Assembly: GCA_018695965.1 (NCBI GenBank) | Contig: JABHQB010000049.1 | Span: 1 to 32,562 of the forward strand | DNA length: 32,562 nt | Direction: 5' to 3' | Source: Flavobacteriales bacterium | GTDB lineage: Bacteria; Bacteroidota; Bacteroidia; Flavobacteriales; BACL11 | In this document: positions 7,468 to 14,482 of the stretch, one piece after another | Numbering within the stretch: position 1 is the stretch's first letter | Layout: every line of letters begins with the position of its first letter | Notes under the pieces: generated by a model | The model's input: the letters and a program-made list of their open reading frames with translations, nothing else | The model's database searches: none | Told to the model about the DNA's origin: nothing | Translations under genes and position numbers: made by a program

Positions 7468-9099
7468 ATGGCTAAAAATATATCATTCGATACAGAAGCA
7501 AGAGATGCACTAAAAAGAGGTGTAGATGCTCTTGCAAATGCAGTAAAAGTAACATTAGGACCAAAGGGTAGAAATGTAGTAATTGAAAAGAAATTTGGAG
7601 GCCCAAGTATCACGAAAGATGGGGTCTCGGTAGCTAAGGAAATTGAACTAGAAGACGCATTAGAAAACATGGGAGCTCAAATGGTGAAAGAAGTTGCGTC
7701 TAAAACAGCTGATTTAGCTGGAGATGGTACAACTACAGCCACTGTTTTAGCACAAGCTATTATAACTTCAGGACTTAAAAATGTTGCTGCTGGAGCAAAC
7801 CCAATGGATTTAAAAAGAGGCATTGATAAAGCTGTAGAAATAGTAATTACAGATATTGACAAACAATCAAAGAAAGTAGGTAATAGCTACGAGATGATTG
7901 AACAAGTTGCTTCTATTTCTGCAAATAACGACAATGTAATTGGGAATTTAATTGCTGAAGCAATGAAAAAAGTAAAAACGGAAGGTGTTATCACTGTTGA
8001 AGAAGCGAAAGGGACAGAAACTACCGTTGAAGTAGTAGAAGGAATGCAATTTGACAGAGGATATCTGTCTCCTTATTTTATTACAGATGCCGACAAAATG
8101 GAAACGGAATTAGATAATCCGTACATTCTTATTTATGACAAGAAAATCTCTACAATGAAAGATCTTCTTCCAATCTTAGAACAAACTGCAAAAGCAGGTA
8201 GGCCATTAATGATTATCGCTGAAGATGTAGACGGAGAAGCTCTTTCAACTTTAGTAGTAAATAAAATTAGAGGATCTCTTAAAGTATCTGCTGTAAAAGC
8301 TCCAGGATTTGGAGATAGAAGAAAAGCTATGTTGGAAGATATTGCAATCCTTACAAACGGAACTGTTATTTCAGAAGAAAGAGGTTTTACTTTGGAAGCT
8401 GCTACTATTGAAATGTTAGGTAGTTGCGAAAAAATAGTTACAGATAAAGATAATACGACTATCATAAATGGAGAGGGAGATTCAGATAATATAAAAGCAA
8501 GAGTAAATCAGATTAAGGCTCAAATTGAAAGTACTACTTCTGATTATGATAGAGAAAAACTTCAGGAAAGACTAGCAAAACTTGCTGGTGGAGTTGCAGT
8601 ACTTTATGTTGGAGCTGCATCTGAAATGGAAATGAAAGAAAAGAAGGATAGAGTTGATGATGCTCTTGCTGCTACTAGAGCTGCTGTAGAAGAAGGTATT
8701 GTATCTGGAGGTGGAGTTGCTATTGTAAGATCTGCAAAGAAATTAGAAAAACTTACTGGAGAAAATGATGATGAGCAAACAGGAATCAATATTATTGAGA
8801 GATCATTAGAAGAACCTCTCAGACAAATTGTAGCAAATGCTGGAATGGAAGGAAGTGTTATTGTAAGTAAAGTAAAAGATGGAAAAAATGATTTTGGTTT
8901 TAATGCAAAAACAGAAAAGTTCGAGAACTTAATGAAATCTGGAATTATTGACCCAGCTAAAGTGGTAAGAGTCGCTTTGCAACATGCAGCATCTGTTGCG
9001 GGAATGCTACTTACTACCGAATGTGTTATTTCTGATATTCCTGAGGAAACTCCTCCTATGCCTCCTATGGGGGGTGGTGGAATGCCGGGAATGATGTAA
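7468..9099 (+). CDS. groL: Chaperonin GroEL
   Basis: ATP-driven double-ring chaperonin of the cytoplasm. The 543-residue protein matches the family throughout: TLGPKGRNVVIEKKFG near the N-terminus, the nucleotide-binding GDGTTTATVLAQ at 85-96 with the catalytic-type Asp, and EEGIVSGGGVA in the second equatorial segment. It ends in the Gly/Met-rich tail MPPMGGGGMPGMM. It is the only groEL in the window. The final 93 bases are overlapped on the opposite strand by the read-through end of the next gene. Confidence 0.99.
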   Translation: MAKNISFDTEARDALKRGVDALANAVKVTLGPKGRNVVIEKKFGGPSITKDGVSVAKEIELEDALENMGAQMVKEVASKTADLAGDGTTTATVLAQAIITSGLKNVAAGANPMDLKRGIDKAVEIVITDIDKQSKKVGNSYEMIEQVASISANNDNVIGNLIAEAMKKVKTEGVITVEEAKGTETTVEVVEGMQFDRGYLSPYFITDADKMETELDNPYILIYDKKISTMKDLLPILEQTAKAGRPLMIIAEDVDGEALSTLVVNKIRGSLKVSAVKAPGFGDRRKAMLEDIAILTNGTVISEERGFTLEAATIEMLGSCEKIVTDKDNTTIINGEGDSDNIKARVNQIKAQIESTTSDYDREKLQERLAKLAGGVAVLYVGAASEMEMKEKKDRVDDALAATRAAVEEGIVSGGGVAIVRSAKKLEKLTGENDDEQTGINIIERSLEEPLRQIVANAGMEGSVIVSKVKDGKNDFGFNAKTEKFENLMKSGIIDPAKVVRVALQHAASVAGMLLTTECVISDIPEETPPMPPMGGGGMPGMM

Positions 9100-9654
9100 G
9101 ATTTCTATAGATATAAAACTTAAAAATCCCTGCCAATTTGGTGGGGATTTTTTATTTAAGGTTTTGTTTCTCTTTTGAATAGACAACCCTTTAAGAAAAT
9201 AAAAGATACTTGAATAACCAAATAACATTAATAATGACACATAAACTATTAAAGGGATATTATTAGAACTACAAGTAGATACATCATTAATACACGCAAC
9301 ACCATCTAATATCCAGACTACAAAGACAATTAAAGCAATCACCCATAAAACAGCAGCAGCTTTAAACAAACTACTAGAAGATCTACTGTTTACAGTTTTA
9401 TAATTTCTCGATGCAATACCATCTCTACATCTTTGACATACGCAACTCTCAATATCAAATCCTTGTTTCTGCATCCGAATATGATACTCTTCCGTCGTTT
9501 CTTTCTTTACTACTTTATTAGTATCTGGGATAATAGTATCAATAAAAATTATAGTTTCTCCATGAACTGGAAAAGAAGCATAACTTACATTTGTAAATAT
9601 AATTAGTGAAATAAAAATGAATAGTAGTTTCTTTATATTTAATATCTCTTTCAT
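9007..9654 (-). CDS. Hypothetical exported membrane protein, C-terminus reads through the terminator into groEL antisense
   Basis: A 215-codon frame. Residues 1-26 form a signal peptide ending NVSYA before SFPV. A soluble part follows with a compact cysteine cluster CVCQRC (C71, C73, C76). Two hydrophobic helices lie at about 97-118 and 133-158, with C121 and C128 between them. I do not recognise the family; Bacteroidota encode many small SFPV-type membrane proteins of unknown role. Residues from about 168 on are translated from the groEL terminator and, from about 186, from groEL antisense, and look unlike protein (HHSRHSTTPHRRHRRS). A TAA lies in the +1 frame at 9158-9156, just before the hairpin; loss of one A in the run at 9162-9165 would restore a natural end (RNKP-stop). 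The gene starts directly after its neighbour's stop (TAAATG). Confidence 0.6.
   Translation of the reverse strand: MKEILNIKKLLFIFISLIIFTNVSYASFPVHGETIIFIDTIIPDTNKVVKKETTEEYHIRMQKQGFDIESCVCQRCRDGIASRNYKTVNSRSSSSLFKAAAVLWVIALIVFVVWILDGVACINDVSTCSSNNIPLIVYVSLLMLFGYSSIFYFLKGLSIQKRNKTLNKKSPPNWQGFLSFISIEILHHSRHSTTPHRRHRRSFLRNIRNNTFGSK
9122..9154 (+). terminator. Rho-independent terminator after groEL (probably bidirectional)
   Basis: Twenty-two bases after the groEL stop, AAAAATCCC (9122-9130) pairs with GGGATTTTT (9144-9152). The inner part continues with TG/TG wobbles and CCA/TGG around a three-base loop. A T-run ends the plus-strand side. Because the stem starts with an A-run, the minus strand also reads stem plus T-run, so it could also end transcription of the two minus-strand genes converging from the right. 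Confidence 0.85.
9569..9593. repeat. Direct repeat copy 1 (signal-peptide end of distal SFPV gene)
   Basis: This 25-base stretch is identical to 9971-9995. Both encode NVSYASFP on the minus strand, at the signal-peptide cleavage region. The identity at wobble positions is beyond what shared protein sequence requires and points to duplication or recombination. The flanking sequence diverges quickly on both sides. Confidence 0.85.
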
Positions 9655-10038
9655 TTAATCAAAAACAAGAAACTTTATAAGAAGGAGAGAAATTATTAAA
9701 ATAGATATCCCAATAAAGGAAGTTGATCTCTTTACATCTCTTTTTCTTGCTTCTTTGGCAGAAAATATTGTAGCAAAAACAGATGCTATTGTCAACAGTA
9801 AATAAGGAAATGGATTTCCATTATGAGAGAAACTATTACCAATAAATAGAAAAATAAATAAAACTGATAACAAAGACAATAAAACACTCAACACAGCAAA
9901 TAACAAACCTCCTGTATTAGGTTCTTCATCATCAATTTGAATAACCTCATTTTGCATACCATCAATTACAGGAAAAGAAGCATAACTTACATTTGCAAGT
10001 GTAGTTATCGCAATTAAAAATAATATTAGTTTTTTCAT
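9655..10038 (-). CDS. Hypothetical exported membrane protein, N-terminally similar to its downstream neighbour
   Basis: A 127-residue protein with a signal peptide ending NVSYA before SFPV (cleavage after about residue 20). A short acidic stretch follows (QIDDEEPNTGG), then three hydrophobic helices at about 43-67, 78-94 and 106-124, with a basic loop KEARKRDVKRS before the last. The layout recalls small flavobacterial membrane proteins of the DUF4190-like kind, but I cannot assign a family. It is first in a two-gene minus-strand unit, and the next ATG abuts its TAA. Its signal-peptide region shares 25 identical bases with that of the next gene. A consensus -7 element lies just upstream. Confidence 0.7.
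   Translation of the reverse strand: MKKLILFLIAITTLANVSYASFPVIDGMQNEVIQIDDEEPNTGGLLFAVLSVLLSLLSVLFIFLFIGNSFSHNGNPFPYLLLTIASVFATIFSAKEARKRDVKRSTSFIGISILIISLLLIKFLVFD
9971..9995. repeat. Direct repeat copy 2 (signal-peptide end of proximal SFPV gene)
   Basis: Exact 25-base match to 9569-9593, same orientation and same codon frame (NVSYASFP on the minus strand). The two copies are 402 bases apart. Recombination between them would fuse the first gene's signal peptide to the second gene's body in frame. Confidence 0.85.
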
Positions 10039-10048
10039 AAATAATAGA

Positions 10049-10056
10049 CAAAAATA
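10049..10056 (-). promoter_or_regulatory. Candidate -7 promoter element of the SFPV gene pair
   Basis: On the minus strand TATTTTTG matches TAnnTTTG in full. It lies 11 bases from the ATG at 10038, so the leader would be very short (under 10 bases). No clear TTG is seen at the -33 position. Confidence 0.4.
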
Positions 10057-10108
10057 AAACTTAATAGATAAAGTATTATGCTAAGCATAGTAAATTGAAA
10101 AGTTTGTT

Positions 10109-10123
10109 GATAATAGTATTATC
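10109..10123. promoter_or_regulatory. Perfect inverted repeat, candidate operator between divergent units
   Basis: GATAATAGTATTATC is a perfect 6-3-6 palindrome in the 145-base gap between the SFPV pair and the KamA operon. It ends about 28 bases before the operon's -7 element, just upstream of the expected -33 position, a normal place for an operator. The half-site GATAAT resembles Fur/PerR-type half-sites, but the spacing (3 rather than 1) does not match the classical box. A second short palindrome, TATGCTAAGCATA, lies at 10077-10089. Confidence 0.35.
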
Positions 10124-10151
10124 TTTTCATTATTTTTTTATTAATTGTATT

Positions 10152-10159
10152 TATCTTTG
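10152..10159 (+). promoter_or_regulatory. Candidate -7 promoter element of the KamA-CoA-transferase operon
   Basis: TATCTTTG is a full match to TAnnTTTG. Transcription would start near 10165, about 20 bases before ATG 10184. The -33 region is A/T-rich without a clear TTG. This placement argues against the upstream TTG at 10145 being the true start codon. Confidence 0.55.
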
Positions 10160-10183
10160 CATGTATATATTAAAATTATATTT

Positions 10184-11629
10184 ATGATGTTTAAAAAAGA
10201 TCCGAAAGCTACTATTAAAAGAAAATATCAGCCAACAGAAAAGGCTCAAAAATTTTTAGATAAAGTTGAAAACCCAAAATATGATCGTGGAATGATCAGG
10301 GGTCTAAATAAGTTTATAGGCAACAAAGTTCCTGAAGAGATGCAAGGGTTTTATTCAGAAGAAGAATTACAAGCATTGGTTGACCTAAGAGATACTCCAA
10401 ATGATGTAGAAGCTCGAATGCCCGTAAAGATTACTAATCATTATTTTCAAATTGCAAAAAACAGTAAACCAATACAAACTTTGGTTAAAGCTAGTCCTGC
10501 AGAAACATATGACCTTGAAGGAGCTCCTGATCCTGGAAATCAGATGACTTATAGTCCATTAGAAGGTCTAATACATAAATATGAATTAGGACTTATATAT
10601 GTTGTTGATACTTGTTCAGCACATTGCCGTTTTTGCTACAGAGAAGAGTTAATAGCAAGAAAAGAAATTAGAAGAGAAGACGGTACAGTCTCGTCAAAAG
10701 GTACAGCTCAAATACCTGAACTAGTAGAATACATCTTAGAACACAACAGAATAGTAAAAGAAAATGGAGGAAAACATCCAGAAACAAATCGGGAAAAATT
10801 AAGAGAAATTTTAATGTCAGGAGGAGATCCAATGGTACTTCCTAATAAGAAATTAGCAGAATGGTTTTCTGCTTTAGCTGATTGTGGGATAGAGAATATA
10901 CGTTTAGGAACAAAAGAATTAGCTTTCTATCCAGATCGATTTGATTCAACATTTTTTAATATGATGGATGAATTTAATGATATATATCCTGAAGTACAAT
11001 TAAGACTAATGATTCATTTTAATCATCCTGATGAATTTCTTCAAAAGGATAAAAATGGAAATTACATTGATAATCCTGACGGAGGATTAGTGTGGATAAA
11101 AAATACTAAAAAAGCTGTTAAAGAATTAGCTAAACGACACTATATTACAGTTATAAATCAAGCTCCATTTATTAAGGGTATCAATCAAGACCCTCAAGCA
11201 ATTAGAATAATGCAGCGTGAATTAAAAAGGAATAACGTAAATAATCAGTACTTTTTCTGCGGACGTGATATTGTTGGACACAAAGCTTTTAATCTAAGTA
11301 TAGAAGACTCATGGAATCTGTTAAATGAGTCTCAAAAGGGTTTATCCGGAGTTGAATCAACTGCAAGACTATCGATCACTCATTATCTAGGAAAAACTGA
11401 AGTTGTAGCGGTAACTAATGAACCAATACCCGGAGTCCCTGGCACAGAAAATGGAGTAGTAATATTTAAATTATTACGTGGAGCTTTTGACGCTCCCTTA
11501 AAAGGGAAAGTAGCTATTGTAGGCAGAAACCCTGAGGCGATATGGTTTAGTGGATATGAAGATCGAGTTATTTATGATGAAGCAGGGTTATTTAAAAAAT
11601 CTATGCAAGATACAAGTAGTGTTAGTTAA
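10184..11629 (+). CDS. KamA-family radical SAM/PLP 2,3-aminomutase, substrate uncertain
   Basis: Lysine 2,3-aminomutases use SAM, a 4Fe-4S cluster and PLP to move an amino group from C2 to C3. The cluster motif is CSAHCRFCYR (C144, C148, C151), followed by R153 where KamA has a conserved Arg. MSGGDP (211-216), HFNHPDE (278-284) and FIKGINQDP (329-337) are family landmarks. The C-terminal PLP-lysine loop, PGGGGK in clostridial KamA, is changed here to HYLGKTEVV (K404 is the likely PLP lysine). By eye, the two Asp residues that hold the lysine side-chain amine in KamA are replaced (CGRD for CDL; THYLGK for VVDAPGGGGK). It is probably not a plain lysine enzyme. It is longer (481 versus about 416). 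Start chosen at 10184 (ATGATG; 10187 equally possible) because the promoter overlaps the upstream TTG. Confidence 0.8.
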   Translation: MMFKKDPKATIKRKYQPTEKAQKFLDKVENPKYDRGMIRGLNKFIGNKVPEEMQGFYSEEELQALVDLRDTPNDVEARMPVKITNHYFQIAKNSKPIQTLVKASPAETYDLEGAPDPGNQMTYSPLEGLIHKYELGLIYVVDTCSAHCRFCYREELIARKEIRREDGTVSSKGTAQIPELVEYILEHNRIVKENGGKHPETNREKLREILMSGGDPMVLPNKKLAEWFSALADCGIENIRLGTKELAFYPDRFDSTFFNMMDEFNDIYPEVQLRLMIHFNHPDEFLQKDKNGNYIDNPDGGLVWIKNTKKAVKELAKRHYITVINQAPFIKGINQDPQAIRIMQRELKRNNVNNQYFFCGRDIVGHKAFNLSIEDSWNLLNESQKGLSGVESTARLSITHYLGKTEVVAVTNEPIPGVPGTENGVVIFKLLRGAFDAPLKGKVAIVGRNPEAIWFSGYEDRVIYDEAGLFKKSMQDTSSVS

Positions 11630-11686
11630 ACAACTCACAAATAAATCTGAAACATCTGCGAAGAGAGTAAATATTAATTATAGAAA

Positions 11687-12400
11687 ATGATCAATAAACA
11701 AGTTACTTCCTTAGTAGAATCGGTTTCCGATATATTTGATGGAGCAACTGTTATGATTGGAGGTTTTGGTGAAGCTGGCAGTCCAATTGAATTAATTCAT
11801 GCACTAATTGATAATGGAGCTAAAAATTTAACAGTTGTTAGTAATAACACTGGTAGCGGACATGTTGGATTAGCTGCGCTTATTGAGAACAAACAAGTAA
11901 AAAAAATGATCTGTTCGTTCCCAAGAACAGCAAATTCTATGGTGTTTCCTGAACTTTACAGGGATGGAAAAATAGAGTTAGAATTAGTACCGCAAGGAAC
12001 TCTTGCCGAAAGAATAAGGGCGGGAGGAGCTGGTATTCCTGCTTTTTTTACTCCAACTTCAGTAAACACTCCTCTTGCTGTAGGGAAGGAAAGTAGAATA
12101 ATTAATGGAGTAGAAAATGTATTAGAGTACGCTATAAAAGCAGATTATTCTTTAGTAAAATGCCATAAAGCCGATAGATACGGTAATCTTATTTATCATG
12201 CAACAGCTCGTAATTTCGGACCAATCATGTGTTCTGCTGCAAATATTACAATTGTACAATCAAAACAAATTGTTGAGGCAGGAAAATTAAACCCAGAAGA
12301 AATAATTACTCCAGGAATTTTTGTAGAAAGAGTAATTGAAATTACTAATCCTGCACACGAATCGGAATTGGTGGAAAATCAAATGCGATACCCATGTTAG
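11687..12400 (+). CDS. 3-oxoacid CoA-transferase, subunit A
   Basis: Alpha subunit of a family I CoA-transferase (SCOT/AtoD/PcaI group), which moves CoA from succinyl-CoA or an acyl-CoA to a 3-oxoacid. Landmarks are the glycine-rich MIGGFGEAGSP (24-34), VVSNNTGSG, PQGTLAERIRAGGAGIPAFFTPT, and DYSLVKCHKADRYGNL. At 237 residues it is of normal size. It starts 57 bases after the KamA gene with no terminator between them, and overlaps subunit B by seven bases. The acyl substrate (acetoacetate, 3-oxoadipate or another beta-keto acid) cannot be read from sequence. Confidence 0.93.
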   Translation: MINKQVTSLVESVSDIFDGATVMIGGFGEAGSPIELIHALIDNGAKNLTVVSNNTGSGHVGLAALIENKQVKKMICSFPRTANSMVFPELYRDGKIELELVPQGTLAERIRAGGAGIPAFFTPTSVNTPLAVGKESRIINGVENVLEYAIKADYSLVKCHKADRYGNLIYHATARNFGPIMCSAANITIVQSKQIVEAGKLNPEEIITPGIFVERVIEITNPAHESELVENQMRYPC

Positions 12401-13068
12401 ACGAAAAAAAAATAGGTTGGAGCAGAGAAGAAATGGCTCAAAAGGTAGCTCTCGATATTCCTGAAGGGTCTTATGTGAATTTAGGAATTGGGATTCCTGA
12501 ATTAGTAGCCGACTTTGTTCCTGAAGACAGAGAAGTAATATACCAAACAGAAAATGGATTACTTGGTATGGGGAAAGTTCCTGCAAAAGAAGAGGAAGAT
12601 AGAGAGCTTGTAAATGCAGGAAAAAAATGTATCTCTGCAATTTCTGGAGCTAGTTATTTTCATCATGCCGATAGTTTTGCAATGATAAGAGGAGGTCATA
12701 TAGATATTTGTGTACTTGGAGCAATGCAAGTTTCAAAAAATGGGGATTTAGCAAATTGGAGTACTGGAAAAAAAGACGCTATCCCTGCTGTTGGTGGAGC
12801 TATGGATTTAGTAGCGGGAGTAAAAAGAATTTTTGTAATCACACAACACACAACCAAAAAAGGACTACCAAAAATTATCAATGATTGTGCATTCCCTTTA
12901 ACAGGGAAGAATGTTGTAGAAAGAATTTATACCAATCTTGCTATTATTGATGTAAAAGAAGATGGTTTATTTATTAAAGAATTATCTCCAAATATTGATT
13001 TTGATTTTGTGCAAAAACACACTGAAGCCACTTTACTTCAATACGGAAAAAATAATCCTTCATTATGA
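12394..13068 (+). CDS. 3-oxoacid CoA-transferase, subunit B
   Basis: Beta subunit carrying the catalytic glutamate, E53 in YQTENGLLGMG, which forms the glutamyl-CoA intermediate of family I CoA-transferases. NLGIGIPELVADFVP (29-43) and GGHIDICVLGAMQVSKNGDLANW further support the AtoA/ScoB/PcaJ group. It is 224 residues long. It overlaps subunit A at its start and the aminotransferase gene at its end (ATGA, four bases), so all three should be made in step. Confidence 0.93.
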   Translation: MLDEKKIGWSREEMAQKVALDIPEGSYVNLGIGIPELVADFVPEDREVIYQTENGLLGMGKVPAKEEEDRELVNAGKKCISAISGASYFHHADSFAMIRGGHIDICVLGAMQVSKNGDLANWSTGKKDAIPAVGGAMDLVAGVKRIFVITQHTTKKGLPKIINDCAFPLTGKNVVERIYTNLAIIDVKEDGLFIKELSPNIDFDFVQKHTEATLLQYGKNNPSL

Positions 13069-14408
13069 ATACAAAGAGTAATCAATTAGGAAAGCAAAGT
13101 GAAAAGATTTATGATAGAGCCACCAAAGTATTAACAGGTGGAGTGAGCAGGAATACTATTTTCCGTAATCCTCATCCTTTCTATGTGTCAACTGCTAATG
13201 GAAGTTACATAACAGACGTTGATGGTTGCAAAAGAATTGATTTTGCAAACAATATGGCTTCTTTAATTCATGGGCATTCTCATCCTAAAATAATAGAAGC
13301 TGTTACTGATCAATTACAAAAAGGTTCAGCATTTACTATGGGTTCTGAATTAGAAGTTAAGTATGCCGAACTACTAAATAATCGCACAAAATCTTTTGAG
13401 AAAATTAGATTTATGAACTCTGGAACAGAGGCGGTAATGACAATGATAAAAGCATCTAGAGTTTATACAGGAAAACATAAGATTGCAAAAGCAGAGGGGA
13501 CTTATCATGGCACTTACGATTATGCTGAGATTAGCCAAACTTCAAATCCTACGAATTGGGGAACTATTGACAAGCCAAATCCTGTTCCTATTGTAGAAGA
13601 AACTCCTAAGGGAGTTTTAAATGACATGGTTATTTTCCCATATAACGATATTGAAAGAACTATTAAACTCTTAAATCAGAATGCTAATGAAATTGCTTGT
13701 GTATTAATTGATCTTGTACCACATAGAGTAGGTCTTATTCCTGCAACTAAAGAATATATTGATGCTATTTACAAATGGACAAGAGAGAATAATACAATTT
13801 TGGCTTTTGATGAGGTTGTAACTTACAGAGTAAATTATTCTGGAGCACAAGAAAATTATAATGTAGAACCAGATTTAACAGCTTTAGGGAAAATTATTGG
13901 AGGAGGTTTTCCTATTGGAGCATTAGCTGGGAAATCTGAAATTATGCAAGTACTTGACCCTACAGAAAAAAAAATAAGACATCCACATTCAGGGACCTTC
14001 TCTGCCAACCCTATCTCTATGACTGCTGGTTATACAGCAATGAAGATGTTTGACAAACAAGCTGTTTTAGACCTGAATAAACTAACCAAGATAGCAATAA
14101 AACAAATAGAGGAATCAATTAGTTTATCAGGAATACCTGCTTGTGTTACAGGAGATGGATCTATGTTCAGAGTGCATTTTAATAATAATAAACCAACAAC
14201 ATACAGAGAAGCCTACCAAGAAAAGGAGATAAAAACGATTATTAATGAATTACTTGATTATTTATTTTTAAAAGAAAATATCATCATGATAAATACTTGT
14301 GCTTGTATGTTTGCTACTACTCTCAATCAACAGCATGTTGACAGATTATCAGAAGCATTATTAAATGGTTTCCGAATAATAAAACCAAAACTGGAAAATA
14401 TTTCTTAA
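13065..14408 (+). CDS. Class III (HemL-like) PLP aminotransferase, probable beta-amino acid transaminase
   Basis: A 447-residue fold-type I PLP enzyme. NSGTEA (118-123) and YHG (147-149) form the cofactor pocket, FDEV (248-251) holds the PLP ring nitrogen, and K276 in LGKIIGGGFPIGALAG is the Schiff-base lysine. Overall it resembles glutamate-1-semialdehyde aminomutase (HemL). However, the N-terminus TGGVSRNTIFRNPHPFY, and VTYRVN where HemL has TGFRV, fit the broader branch that includes beta-amino acid (for example beta-phenylalanine) aminotransferases. Co-translation with a CoA-transferase and a 2,3-aminomutase also argues against haem synthesis. Inferred role: beta-amino acid to beta-keto acid. 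The gene ends just before the terminator shared with the dcw cluster. Confidence 0.8.
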   Translation: MNTKSNQLGKQSEKIYDRATKVLTGGVSRNTIFRNPHPFYVSTANGSYITDVDGCKRIDFANNMASLIHGHSHPKIIEAVTDQLQKGSAFTMGSELEVKYAELLNNRTKSFEKIRFMNSGTEAVMTMIKASRVYTGKHKIAKAEGTYHGTYDYAEISQTSNPTNWGTIDKPNPVPIVEETPKGVLNDMVIFPYNDIERTIKLLNQNANEIACVLIDLVPHRVGLIPATKEYIDAIYKWTRENNTILAFDEVVTYRVNYSGAQENYNVEPDLTALGKIIGGGFPIGALAGKSEIMQVLDPTEKKIRHPHSGTFSANPISMTAGYTAMKMFDKQAVLDLNKLTKIAIKQIEESISLSGIPACVTGDGSMFRVHFNNNKPTTYREAYQEKEIKTIINELLDYLFLKENIIMINTCACMFATTLNQQHVDRLSEALLNGFRIIKPKLENIS

Positions 14409-14432
14409 TTAAAACTTTTTTGTAGAATAAAA

Positions 14433-14454
14433 AAAGCCGAGCATGCTCGGCTTT
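14433..14454. terminator. Bidirectional terminator between the aminotransferase gene and ftsZ
   Basis: A perfect 22-base inverted repeat (AAAGCCGAGCA and its exact complement) lies 25 bases after the aminotransferase stop and 29 bases beyond the ftsZ stop. Read on the minus strand it is followed by a long T-run, so it should strongly end the dcw transcript. On the plus strand only TTT follows directly, a weaker signal. Confidence 0.9.
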
Positions 14455-14482
14455 CAACAATCAATAAAAAGCAAATTTTCCT

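Noticed and set aside
8133..8465. Minus-strand 110-codon frame inside groEL
   Set aside because: Antisense to a highly conserved gene, no independent support.
10145..10183. Upstream extension of the KamA-like gene from a TTG start
   Set aside because: The TTG and the following codons overlap a consensus -7 promoter element, and family homology starts after the ATG pair at 10184-10189.
12287..12640. Minus-strand 117-codon frame across the CoA-transferase subunit junction
   Set aside because: Antisense to two overlapping conserved genes; Leu/Phe-rich shadow.
13065..14408. Calling the aminotransferase hemL (glutamate-1-semialdehyde aminomutase)
   Set aside because: Although HemL-like, its N-terminal and active-site loop sequences differ and it is co-translated with CoA-transferase genes, not haem genes.
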